DNA of 64,000 nucleotides from Corydoras sp. C115 (taxonomy: Eukaryota > Chordata > Actinopteri > Siluriformes > Callichthyidae): the NCBI GenBank assembly GCA_019802505.1, contig JAFMOC010000269.1:124001-188000 (forward strand). Direction: 5' to 3'. Positions 44,990-55,349 of this stretch are shown here, one piece after another (within the stretch, counting starts at the first letter, position 1; each line of letters opens with the position of its first letter). The position numbers were made by a program, and so were the translations under genes. The notes under the pieces are model-generated. The model saw only the letters and a list, made by a program, of their open reading frames with translations. It did not search any database and had not been told where the DNA came from.

Positions 44990-47121
44990 GTCTGCAGTAT
45001 TATGTGCCACTCTTAACATACTGAACTTCATTAACTGGATTATCACACGCTGGAGCCAGCTGTAAGGACAATACAAGCTCCTCTATCTGTTGGAGTTCGA
45101 TTGCCCCTGTTGTATTGTGTTCATTTCCACCACTAAAGGGCACTGAAGTGCAAGTCCCCTAATCCTGTTTGGAGGGGTTCTAATCCAGTACAGGTTGTTG
45201 GTCCACTGACCTCTGATATGAGGTCATGGACTGAGGTCATGTACAGGTGTTTAGATTAGATTAAATTGAACTTTGTCATGGAACAGAGTAAACAAGTATA
45301 GAGCCATGGAAATGCAGTAACATCTAACCAGAAGTGCAAGATGGAGATTATTTACATATAATACTATAAAGTGCATGGTGAGATATTTATGAACATTTAC
45401 ACTATGTATTGTACAGATGGGCGGTAACTGGGTGCCATTTATGCGCTGGGCAGTTTTAACTACCCATGAAGCATCTTCTGGTCAGCTGCGGAGCAATTGC
45501 CATACCACACAGATACAGTTTGTTGAGATGCTCTCAATAGTACAGCAGTAAAAGTCTACAAGTGTCCTGGGACACAAGAAGGCTTTCTTTAGTCTCTGTA
45601 GAACAACAGTGCCTTTCTGACCAGGACTGATGTGTTTATGGACCAGGAGAGATTGTCTGAGCTGTAGACTCAGAGGAATTTGAGAAATTTTATTGTTTTG
45701 TGAGTGATTACCTTGTCCACACTGTTGTTGATATTCTGTTACAGAGTATGTGTAGGAGTCGATACTGATTGTGTGGTCTGTGGTGGCGTGTAGAGCAAAT
45801 CAGTTCCAGTCTGTCTCTGGAACTGGTCCTTTGGAGATGAGTTGGTGCTCTGCTTCCAGTTCTTAATTGTTCTTATTGTTGGTCTCTCACATTTGATGAC
45901 TGGGGTGTACTTTGTTAGCAGGAACAGAGACAGATGATCAGACTGTCCCAGGTGGGGGAGGGGTGTGGCAAGTTTACACTGCATTTGTGTAAACTTGGTC
46001 CAGTGTTTTTAGTTCCCTGGTGGCACAGTGAACATTCTCATAAAATTAGAAAGTCCTGATTTTAAACTGCAATTGTTAAATTCTCCCCCTGGGTGTTTTG
46101 TTTGAAGTTTGCTAACGGCAGCACAAAGGTCTTCCAAAGCTGCGTTAGCATTAGATACCATAGGTATGTAAACTGCAGCAGGAACAATGCAAGAGAACTC
46201 GCGAGAGTTAAAAGGGTCTACAATTTATATTCAGATATTCCAGCAGAGCAGTAGCTGTTAACTACTACGGAGTCTGTGCTCCATGTTTTTTATTTTATTT
46301 TTTTATTTTTATACATAAATGCATTTGCCGCCACCTCGGCTCTTAAAATAATGTATCCCTCCAGTTCCACTACATTGTTTGAAACATCCTTATTTAGCCA
46401 AGTTTCCGAAAAAAAATCATGCCGTTGCAATCCATAAGCCTTTAATGTGTCAGAGTCCATAATTTTAGTTTGTTCTTATTCGGCAGCGATAGCTCATTGG
46501 AAAGAAAAATGGAAGGTAACGCTTTCCGGTGTGGATTTAGCCTGAGCTTGATGGGTGAACCTACATTTACATTTAGTCATTTAGCAGACGCTTTTATCCA
46601 AAGCGACTTACAAATGAGAACATCACAAGACAGTAGATATGAAGAAAACCAACTATACTGTAAAATCATCAAACCTGATTTTTATTTGATGCTGTGCCCC
46701 CCCCCCCCCTTACCTCTTTTTTTTATCTCTGCATTTATCTCTTCTTTGTTTACGGTCTCTGCTGCAGGCTCTTCTACAGGTAGAGAAGGCTCACTCGTAC
46801 ATGGTGGTATGTGTTTCTCCAGCGGCAGCTGATCAAAGATAAACGGATAATCTGAAACAGCATTTCAGCAATATAAATTAATATATTAATATCCAAAAGA
46901 GTATGTCAGTCAGATATGTATTTTGCACGAGTCATATGATCGAGAGTGCAGTGAATGTCAAAGTAAATAAAGACTATGTTGTGAAAACTGGTTAGATGCT
47001 GAGCATCGTGCTGTGCACGCATTGCCATCTTGTTTATCAGTGTACAATGTTCAAAGGTGTGGTTTCTTCTTTGTTTTTTATTTGTATTTGTTTGATTACA
47101 TTTAGTTTTTCTATTTTACAG
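44356..47121. other. Probable first intron with GT repeat and repeat remnants
   Basis: Contains (GT)23 (44940-44986), low-copy transposon-like text at 45230-46560, and the interspersed repeat of 46562-46700 (ATTTAGTCATTTAGCAGACG). It ends in a good acceptor TTTTTCTATTTTACAG at 47121. No conserved coding exon seen. Confidence 0.4.
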
Positions 47122-47152
47122 TTATAACCTACATCACTGAGTGATTACTGCG

Positions 47153-50100
47153 ATGCAGCCCTGCATTTGGACACCCTCATCTGCAGGAAGCATGGTGTCT
47201 GCACCTTTACAGCCTGTGCACCTGCCCTACTTCTCAGGGCAGTCAGGCGAACACCATGGAGACAAAGCAGCAAGAACTTATCCGCAGCAATCTCAGGGAT
47301 TATCTGTCCATCCTTCAGCAGGTCTGCAGCGTTGGATGTGGTTCAAACACTCTCCGAATTATTTACCCAACACTACTCCAGTTATTTCAAATTCGGAACA
47401 TTTTGATGCTTTTGCAAAGAACAATGGAACCATGCAACAATACAGTTTTAATTCTATGCCCAGTGCTAACGGGAACTCGGACCATACACCCTATCCTGTC
47501 CCTCAAGCCAACCCTGTACATGAAGACAACATGCAGATGTATGGTTCACATTCACAATCTTCTCAGCTTGACCATGTTCCTAATACCAGACTGCCGATTT
47601 TTGAAGCTGAGCCTCAACAGTCAGCTAATCACATTCAGACAGATGATAAAGCAGCAAAAGAGAGAATTCATCTGGAACAAAGATACATGGCTCATGGACT
47701 GCCTTTGCACTTTAGGAGTTATTCAGGTTTTAATGTTGGTCTGGTTTCAGTTAACTCAGGGAACATGGGTCCTCCTCCTGTCATCACACCAGAGAAGAAC
47801 CTCAGTAATTACATTCAATGTCCTCAAACCCTGAACGCTGGCCACACGCCCACTGTGAGACAGAACAACAGTGTTGGTTCGTACAGTCAGCCAAGTTATA
47901 ACACAAGTGGAGCAATCACACCTCAGCTTTCATCACGGATTAATAACAGTGCTTACAGTCCAGCCAATCACGTGAGCAGTACTCATGGTCCTGCATTTTT
48001 TCAGACTCCTCCCTTAATCAATCAGCCCATCATTACAAACCCGTTCACACAGAGAGTAAATGAAGTCGAAGCATTAAGGTTCTGTCAAAACAGTGTTGAA
48101 CACCAGAATGACACCGTGAACAGGATAAAGACACGCCCTCAAATGTCAGACAAACTAGGAAATATCCTATTATCACACGACATGATGACATCACACAGTC
48201 AGACCTCCAGCAGCACCAGTGCTCCCAATGTCTGTTTAAAATCTCATGATAAGAGGATCACTCCACTCAAATCAACCACACAGACGTGGAACCAACAAGA
48301 ACCTGTTCAGAAACATTGGGCCGCTTTACATCGTGTGGTGGAAAAGTCTGAGTTTGGAATTCATAAAGAACAGCAGCAGACCTCACACGAGCAGAGTCAA
48401 GGCCGTGTTAGCGCTGTGGCAAGTTCCACTGTGCAGCAGAATGGAAAAAAGACCAGTGTTTCTCTGGAGAACTTTGAGTTTAGCAGACTCGCTGCTGAGA
48501 GACCGAATTCGAGAGGGAAACAAATTACATCGCTCAGTCAATTAACAAATGAAAACTGCGTTGTTCAATCCAGAAGATCTCATATACAATACCTACATGT
48601 TGAAGAAAAGAACAATGAAAGATCAGACGAGTTGCAGCATGGTGGTAATCCTGTTAACCCTTTGGATATAAGACTGCCGCAGCAGAATGTTCTCCGGCAA
48701 GCATGCAAGGCGGTGGCCATTGTTCCACCCATATCCCAAAAAACTGCCAGTCCAGAATTAAATGATGTCACAACAAGCAAAAATCTGCCTTTTACAGCTG
48801 ATTTAACTCAAAACCTTTACAAAGAGGGAGAGAACTCCCATAATGCCCCTAGTCCGCTGTCGAAGACCAACAACGAGCTGAAAGAGTTACAGAAACGCAG
48901 AATCTCGGTAATAAAATGCACCGAAACAAATAACCCTACATCGAACCCTTCTCAAAACGACCCCATTGGTGCACTACAAATCCCAACCCAATCCCAAGAT
49001 CCCGTCTGTTCAAATGAGTCCGTATCAAAAAGCCAAGAAGACAAGTCTGTGTCGGATTCGTCTGAACCCGAAGTGCGTGATGTTACACTGAAAGAGCTAT
49101 TGGACCTGATTAGATCTTTCCAGGCTCCGACAGCAGAACATTCAGAAGACAGCTCCTCAGTTGATGTGTCCCAGAATATTTTGGATCTGTTCTGGGATGG
49201 GGACAGGACTCTGCTGATGAAGCAGGTGGCCAAAGTTCTCTCAGCAGATCTGTTTAAAAGCATATCAGAGTGGTCTGTAACCGATGAAAACTCAGTGGTT
49301 TTTCAGCAGCTCCAATCTGATTTTAGTAAGTCACCATGTTATCGCTTACTGAGGAACGAGAGTTTGATGCCACCCGAGGAGGTCACCTCATCATGGCTTA
49401 ATGTGGGTGGAGAGCTCGTTCCTGCAGATCCAAATTCTGAATGCCTTATGTTGTGTGATGACATTCAACAGTTGCTCAATGGTACTGTGACCTCGGATAC
49501 ACAGCTTAAAATCACTGAGTCCTCTCCCATCGCACAGGGAGAACATGTTAATGTAGACACTGAACAATCTGGAGATCTGGGTGAAGAATCAGACAAACGG
49601 ACAGAGAGAAGAAATAACACGGTGGATGCTTGCTCTTTTTCTGAGAGCATCACGTTAGAAACTCCACCGAAAAACAAACCCATCGATGCAGAGTTCTCAA
49701 CATATGGAAACTGTTCTGATCAACCAGCATCAGATGAAAGCGATTGTCCTGATGTCACAGAGTTAATAACAATCACACCGCTCTCATTCAATGAGTCCAA
49801 AGTGATTTTCAGTGAATTCTGTAACCTGCAGAGGGAGCCACCTCGGTTGTGTCAAGAAGAAACCGCTGCAGACTCTTCATCTCTCAGTTTAAAAAACATT
49901 CAGTCCTGTAAACTTAAGTCTCTTAGTCACAAGTTTTCCTGCCCTCACGCGACCACGCCGGTATCTGAGGGTCAGTTCTGCCCCAGGTGTTTGGAGAACA
50001 CCCCCTTGGTTAATCTGGAGATCAAAAACCTTGATCTTTCCAACTCAAAGGGATTAAACCGAAGCCCCAATGAATCAGAACCCCAACACTGTAGTTCTAA

Positions 50101-51241
50101 TGCTGAGTCATTGGAGAGTGGAGGTGTGTCACAGTGTTCGAGCTCAGACGCCATCAGCCCTATAAAAGAGGGATCCGATGGATCAGAAGTCTGTACAGAT
50201 CGGATCGATAGCACGCAAGCTCCTCCCCTTCTGTGTGATCAGTTTCCAGAGTGCAGACATACAGAAGAAGCGTTTATTCCAGTGATTGATGTTGTGGGTG
50301 GAGCCTCCTCGCCAAACTCAGCTGATGAGGGACTAACATGTCATGAGTCTAAAAAAGACCTCGGTGCAGAATGTACAGAGAACCTCATCCTGCCAAATCC
50401 AAAGAAACTCTGTGGGAACCTTACTGAAGCCGTTTTGCCAGACGTGAACTTAAAGAAGGTCAAAATGTCAAATGTTTCATTTCCAAATAAATTAACAGGA
50501 TTTAAAGCCTCGGGTCGGATGCGTCGCTCACGGAAACGAGCCAGGTTCTCCAAAAACAAAGCAGAGTCTGAAGATGTCCTTTTCACTCCTGATATTCAGA
50601 TTAAAAAGCCAATATCGCACAAAAGACATCTGCGTAACGGTGACGCATCCAAGTTCCATGATCAGCGTTGGAAAAATACACGTGTGAGAAGTGGAGAACC
50701 GAAGTCATCTGAACGCTCACCTGCACCTAAACTCCTCCCAGAGGCTCAAAAAAAGAATGCTGTTGATAACAGTGTTCCGTCCTCCAAAATAAAGAAAAGA
50801 GAAACTATAAAGGAATTCCCTACAAAACAAAAGGATCCACTTGTTCTAAAACTTTACTCAGAAAACAGTCAGGAGTTTGGATTAGCGTTGTTTGGTTCTA
50901 GAAGGACCATGAAGGTGGAATCCTTTCAGCATCATTGTCATGACCGCAAACATTCCTCCACCGCGCCGCTTTATCTCAAAATATCAGATAGTCACACTTC
51001 ATCAACCAAGTGTACAGATGCACGCTCCACCGACCAGAACGTCGACCGACGGTGGAGGAGTAGATGGGTGCATGCAGAACCCAACCGTTCTGTAGGAACG
51101 CAACAGAAAATATCTGAAAATAAACTCAAGGTCAGAATCAAGGGGCTGAAGAGATGCGTAGGAGAAAGAACCCGTGAGAGGTATGAGCCGTCTACAGAAC
51201 CAAAGGGAACATTGATCACAAAACCATCAAGAAAGGTCTAA
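47153..51241 (+). CDS. Large single-exon, disordered nuclear-type protein (RESF1-like?)
   Basis: One uninterrupted frame of 1362 codons from ATG 47153 (MQPCIWTPSSAGSMVS) to TAA 51241. An in-frame stop at 47138 and an acceptor at 47121 mark the exon start. The first 450 or so residues are Gln/Asn/Ser/Pro-rich. A hydrophobic helix-like stretch LKELLDLIRSF sits near 645 and a second ordered-looking block ILDLFWDGDRTLLMKQVAKV near 680. The C-terminal third is Lys/Arg-rich with a likely nuclear localisation signal RMRRSRKRARF near 1121 and a block PLVLKLYSENSQEF..LALFG near 1230. A very long coding exon after short 5' exons, nuclear-type composition and this size resemble RESF1 (KIAA1551), a retroelement-silencing factor, but I cannot confirm the family by eye. 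The gene itself is very likely real. Confidence 0.85.
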   Translation: MQPCIWTPSSAGSMVSAPLQPVHLPYFSGQSGEHHGDKAARTYPQQSQGLSVHPSAGLQRWMWFKHSPNYLPNTTPVISNSEHFDAFAKNNGTMQQYSFNSMPSANGNSDHTPYPVPQANPVHEDNMQMYGSHSQSSQLDHVPNTRLPIFEAEPQQSANHIQTDDKAAKERIHLEQRYMAHGLPLHFRSYSGFNVGLVSVNSGNMGPPPVITPEKNLSNYIQCPQTLNAGHTPTVRQNNSVGSYSQPSYNTSGAITPQLSSRINNSAYSPANHVSSTHGPAFFQTPPLINQPIITNPFTQRVNEVEALRFCQNSVEHQNDTVNRIKTRPQMSDKLGNILLSHDMMTSHSQTSSSTSAPNVCLKSHDKRITPLKSTTQTWNQQEPVQKHWAALHRVVEKSEFGIHKEQQQTSHEQSQGRVSAVASSTVQQNGKKTSVSLENFEFSRLAAERPNSRGKQITSLSQLTNENCVVQSRRSHIQYLHVEEKNNERSDELQHGGNPVNPLDIRLPQQNVLRQACKAVAIVPPISQKTASPELNDVTTSKNLPFTADLTQNLYKEGENSHNAPSPLSKTNNELKELQKRRISVIKCTETNNPTSNPSQNDPIGALQIPTQSQDPVCSNESVSKSQEDKSVSDSSEPEVRDVTLKELLDLIRSFQAPTAEHSEDSSSVDVSQNILDLFWDGDRTLLMKQVAKVLSADLFKSISEWSVTDENSVVFQQLQSDFSKSPCYRLLRNESLMPPEEVTSSWLNVGGELVPADPNSECLMLCDDIQQLLNGTVTSDTQLKITESSPIAQGEHVNVDTEQSGDLGEESDKRTERRNNTVDACSFSESITLETPPKNKPIDAEFSTYGNCSDQPASDESDCPDVTELITITPLSFNESKVIFSEFCNLQREPPRLCQEETAADSSSLSLKNIQSCKLKSLSHKFSCPHATTPVSEGQFCPRCLENTPLVNLEIKNLDLSNSKGLNRSPNESEPQHCSSNAESLESGGVSQCSSSDAISPIKEGSDGSEVCTDRIDSTQAPPLLCDQFPECRHTEEAFIPVIDVVGGASSPNSADEGLTCHESKKDLGAECTENLILPNPKKLCGNLTEAVLPDVNLKKVKMSNVSFPNKLTGFKASGRMRRSRKRARFSKNKAESEDVLFTPDIQIKKPISHKRHLRNGDASKFHDQRWKNTRVRSGEPKSSERSPAPKLLPEAQKKNAVDNSVPSSKIKKRETIKEFPTKQKDPLVLKLYSENSQEFGLALFGSRRTMKVESFQHHCHDRKHSSTAPLYLKISDSHTSSTKCTDARSTDQNVDRRWRSRWVHAEPNRSVGTQQKISENKLKVRIKGLKRCVGERTRERYEPSTEPKGTLITKPSRKV

Positions 51242-51708
51242 ATCTGGTGTTTTTTGAGAACTCTGCTGCACTCTGTGGTCTGTTCTGTGCTCCCTGTTTA
51301 CTGTAATGAAACCTGTTTTATATTTTTTTACATAAAGAAATATTTTGACAAAATGTGAATTTTTATTTATTTACTTTTTTGGAAACTTGTACGTTCCAAT
51401 ACGAGTCGTGGTGTTCGGCCCGATCTGGCTATCTGCCAAGTCATTTAGTGTCCTAGTTGCTAAGTAATGGGATCCCTGCTCAGTGCTGATGGGTAAATGG
51501 TTGTGTTTATCTGAATGTGTATATTTGCATTAACGGCTCATGATGTAAACTAATGTTCTAGCAGGTTCTCCCGTTTCTTTGGCGGTGAGCTGGAACAATT
51601 GGGTTTGGCGTTTAACTACAGTTTGCTGTAGATAAGCTATTTCACCACTAGAGGGAGCTAAAAGCCATCACAAGGAAATCATAACACTGTTGATGCAGCA
51701 GCACATTT
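51242..51708. other. 3' flank of the large-exon gene
   Basis: Likely 3' UTR; CATAAAG near 51332 is the nearest weak poly(A)-like signal. Carries the short repeat shared with 30670-30745 at about 51550-51612. Confidence 0.4.
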
Positions 51709-53052
51709 AATCAGCTCTCCGTCGTTCTCCAGGTTCTCCACCTGTCTGCCTCCATGCTCTGGTTCTCATCATTATTTTTTTTAATGATCAGGTTCTCACA
51801 GCACCACCACAGAGCAGGTTCTGAAGATCAGTGATACACCATGCTGTGCACCTGTGATCCTGAGAATAGTCCACCACCCAAATGATATAGCGTCTGTGCT
51901 GAAACAGTGTCGGTTAACCACTAAAAACCTAGAGGAGGTTGCTGGTCTGTGTCTTTTGCAGGCTGTTGATGGATAATGTATGAATTAATAATAAAATAAT
52001 ATGTTTGGAGGGCGAGCGGCACAGTGGTGTAGTGCCCAGCACGTCCACCTCTCAATGCTGGGGATCCAGGTTCAATTCCCGATTTAAGTGGAGTTTGCAT
52101 GTTCTGTGGGTTTTATTTGGGTTCTCCAGTTTCCTGCCATAGTCCAAAAACATGGATTTAAGGTGATGTTCCTGCTTAATTGCCCCTATATAGTGTGTGC
52201 CAGTCCTCCCCTGGATGGGACACCCCCTCCCCATGACCACAGTAGAGGATTAAGCAGTAGATCATAAGATTTGATATCTGTAAATGGGATGGGGCATTGG
52301 TGTAGTGGTTAGCATGTCTCTCTTAACACTGTGGATTCAGGTTCGAATCCTAATCTGGGTGTAGTTTGCATGTTCTCCCTGTGTCCACAATCAGCTCGCC
52401 GTCGTTCTCCAGGTTCTCCACGGTCTCCATGCTCTGGTTCTCATCATTCTTTTTTTTAATGATCAGGTTCTCACAGCACCACCACCACAGAGCAGGTTCT
52501 GAAGATCAGTGATACACCATGCTGTGCACCTGTGATGCTGAGAATAGTCCACCACCCAAATGATATAGCGTCTGTGCTGAAACAGAGTGTCTGTTAACCC
52601 CCGAAAAACCTAGAGGAGGTTGCTGGTCTGTGTCTTTTGCAGGCTGTTGATGGATAATGTATTAATTAATAATAAAATAATGTGTTTGGAGGAGTTTGCA
52701 TGTTCTGTGGGTTTTATTTGGGTTCTCCAGTTTCCTGCCACATTCCAAAAACATGGATTTAAGGTGACGTTCCTGCCTAATTGCCCCTATATAGTGTGTG
52801 TCTGTAGGAGTGTGTGCCAGTCCTCTTCTGGATGGGACACCCCCTTCCCATGACCACAGTAGAGGATTAAGCAGAAGATCATAAGAGTTCATTCATTCAT
52901 TATCGCTTTATCCTCTTAGGGTCGCGGATCATAAGATTTGATATCTGTAAATGGGATGGGGCATTGGTGTAGTGGTTAGCATGTCTCTCAACACTGTGGA
53001 TTCAGGTTCGAATCCTAATCTGGGTGTAGTTTGCATGTTCTCCCTGTGTCCA
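51709..53052. repeat. Tandem duplication of a ~0.68-kb unit containing SINE pieces
   Basis: Unit A (51709-52388) and unit B (52389-53052) share TCAGCTC(T/G)CCGTCGTTCTCC, GATCAGTGATACACCATGCT, GTCTGTGTCTTTTGCAGGCT and a terminal SINE segment (GGGGCATTGGTGTAGTGG...TCTCCCTGTGTCCACA). B lacks about 70 bp of the SINE head present in A at 52012-52088 and has gained ATTCATTCATTATCGCTTTA near 52890. High similarity suggests a recent event. Confidence 0.88.
52016..52260 (+). mobile_element. Sense SINE in duplication unit A
   Basis: GCGGCACAGTGGTGTAGTGC head, CCAGGTTCAATTCCC B box, TTGCCCCTATATAGTGTG, and a GAGGATTAAGCAGTAGATCA end. Unit B retains only its 3' part (52693-52880). Confidence 0.75.
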
Positions 53053-53205
53053 CATGGGTTTCCTCTGGTTTCTATGGGGTTCTGCAGTCCATGTGATGGA
53101 TTGACACCCTGTACTGATGAATCTGCCCAGTGCCTGAAACCTTCTCCCCTTCTCCCCTCCCCACGACCCTATTCCAGGCCTGAGGGAAAGGTAATGAGTT
53201 AAGAT
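52950..53205 (+). mobile_element. Sense SINE after duplication unit B
   Basis: GGGGCATTGGTGTAGTGG, GGTTCGAATCCTAATCTGGG, then CACCCTGTACTGATGAATCTG and a degraded tail. The head portion is also present at 52290-52388. Confidence 0.7.
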
Positions 53206-53394
53206 GAGATAATATTTAGGAAATCTTTTGCCTCCAACGTTTTGAATTGTTAATAGTGTGACGTCATGATGGTAATGAATTGGTGAGGGTGGGGGTGGAT
53301 GTGGTCATGTGATCGGTGGGGAACATGCAGTAGTGTGTGATTGCGGACACATGGAGGGTTATTGATTTGGCTGGGTGTCAATTCTGCCTAGTTA

Positions 53395-53825
53395 CTCCGT
53401 GACCACGCCCCTGGCCCCGCCCCGCATGGCCCCGCCCCTCTCAGTCCAGCGTGCTGGTTGTGGGTGAAGGTGAGCGCGCGCTCGGGGGACGCGTTTTCAG
53501 GTTTAATTAGAAAGAGCGCGTGTTGCTTCCCGGCAGCCACCGCGCGGAACCCCAAACCACAGACCCCCCCACTCTGTCTCTCTCCCTCTCTCTCTCTCTC
53601 TCCGGTTCTCATGCCGCGCCCGCGCCGCCTCTAACGAGCCGCTCCCTCTGGTTGCAGCGCCGCCGGTTGGTGGGATCAGCTCCGCGTCCCCGCGTCTTCA
53701 CCCTGCGGCTCCGCGCCATGTGCTCCCCGCCCGCAGATGTGACGCGCGGCCAGCAGTGAGGAGCGCGGCGGGTTCGGTTCGGTTCGGTTCCATCAGCAGC
53801 GCAGAGCAGCCGCACGCCGCGGATC
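53395..53825 (+). promoter_or_regulatory. CpG-rich srgap1 promoter and 5' UTR
   Basis: A GC- and CpG-rich block in an otherwise AT-rich window, with GC boxes at 53404-53440 (GGCCCCGCCCC, CCCCGCCCCT), a CT-rich stretch at 53576-53602, and a GGTTC pentamer repeated at 53771-53790 (GTTCGGTTCGGTTCGGTTCC). It directly precedes the srgap1 ATG. No TATA box. Confidence 0.7.
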
Positions 53826-55194
53826 ATGTCGAACGTCGGCAAGATCAAAAAGGAGAAGGAGATCCTGACGGAGTACGAGAGCCAGGTGAAAGGTGAGAAC
53901 CGAACAATTAATGACGTCACTGGTTCTGAGGTTCTGAAGCTCATCTGCTTTAAACTGCTGAAGGTTCCAGTGATGGAGAGGCATTTCATTAGAATTATTA
54001 TTGATTTAAAGTCTCACACTGAAGGTGTTTAATCTGAAATGTTTTCTAATCTGAAGCTCTGATCATCATCATCATCATCTTCATCCTGAATCCCGCTCTT
54101 TAACGACCCGCCGCACGATTTAATGACTGCGCATGTCTTCACATCCGATTAGTTCTTATTGTGATGGTGTGTGTGGTGCTGTGATGGTGTGTGTGTGTGG
54201 TGCTATGATTGTGATGGGGTGTGTGTGTGATGGTGTGTGTGGTGCTATGATGGTGATGGAGTGTGTGTGATGGTGTGTGTGGTGCTATGATGGTGATGGA
54301 GTGTGTGTGATGGTGTGTGTGGTGCTATGATGGTGATGGAGTGTGTGTGATGGTGTGTGTGGTGCTGTGATGGTGTGTGTGTGATGGTGTGTGTGCGGTG
54401 CGGTGCTGTGATGGTGATGGGGTGTGTGTGATGGTGATGGGGTGTGTGTGTGTGATGGTGTGTGTGCGGTGCTGTGATGGTGATGGGGTGTGTGATGGTG
54501 TGTGTGGTGCTGTGATATGGTGTGTGTGTGGTGCTGTGATGGGGTGTGTGATGGTGTGTGTGCGGTGCTATGATGATGATGGTGTGTGTGTGATGGTGTG
54601 TGTGTGGTGCTGTGATGGTGTGTGTGTGTGGTGCTGTGATGGTGATGGGGTGTGTGTGATGGTGATGGGGTATGTGTGGGTGATGGTGTGTGTGCGATCA
54701 GTGGTATTAATAACTTTGCGTGGTTTTCGCTCGTGGCGTGGCGGCAGGTGGTTTGGGGAGGTGGAGGCTGACGCCCACGTCCACGGGTGGAGCAGGTGTG
54801 TGTGGGGGGCTTTAACAGAGCGCAGTGTATGGGATACGAACCTGTCGGTCGCAGTCGCAGTGTGCTCCCGGGTGGCACGTGCGCTCGGCAGGCGGATGGA
54901 GGTGTGATGTGCTGCGTCAGCTGTTTATCAGAACACCCGCGGTACAGCCACGCGGGCACAGAAGCCCCGCCCACACGGTGCACAGCTGGAGCTCGGATTC
55001 TGGAAATCTATGATTCATTACATTTTGGTATGACTGACAGAGTGCATGCTGGGTATCAGTGGTGTGTGTGTGTGTGAGAGCTTTTAAAACCAACCACCAG
55101 CAACAGGCTTTTGCTGCATTGTGCCCGTTTCCATGGATACGTGGCTATCAGCCAGTTGGTGTGTTTGTCCATAGGGGATAGAAGGGATTCTGAT

Positions 55195-55243
<49 letters not shown>

Positions 55244-55310
55244 AAGGGAGCATAGAAAGAAAACGAGGGATTTCTTCTGCTGCAGTAGTACAACTGATTA
55301 GTATGGAACA

Positions 55311-55349
<39 letters not shown>

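Noticed and set aside
54285..54983. 232-codon His/Thr/Pro-rich ORF and its 176-codon opposite
   Set aside because: Runs through the GATGGTGTGTG minisatellite; low-complexity artefact.
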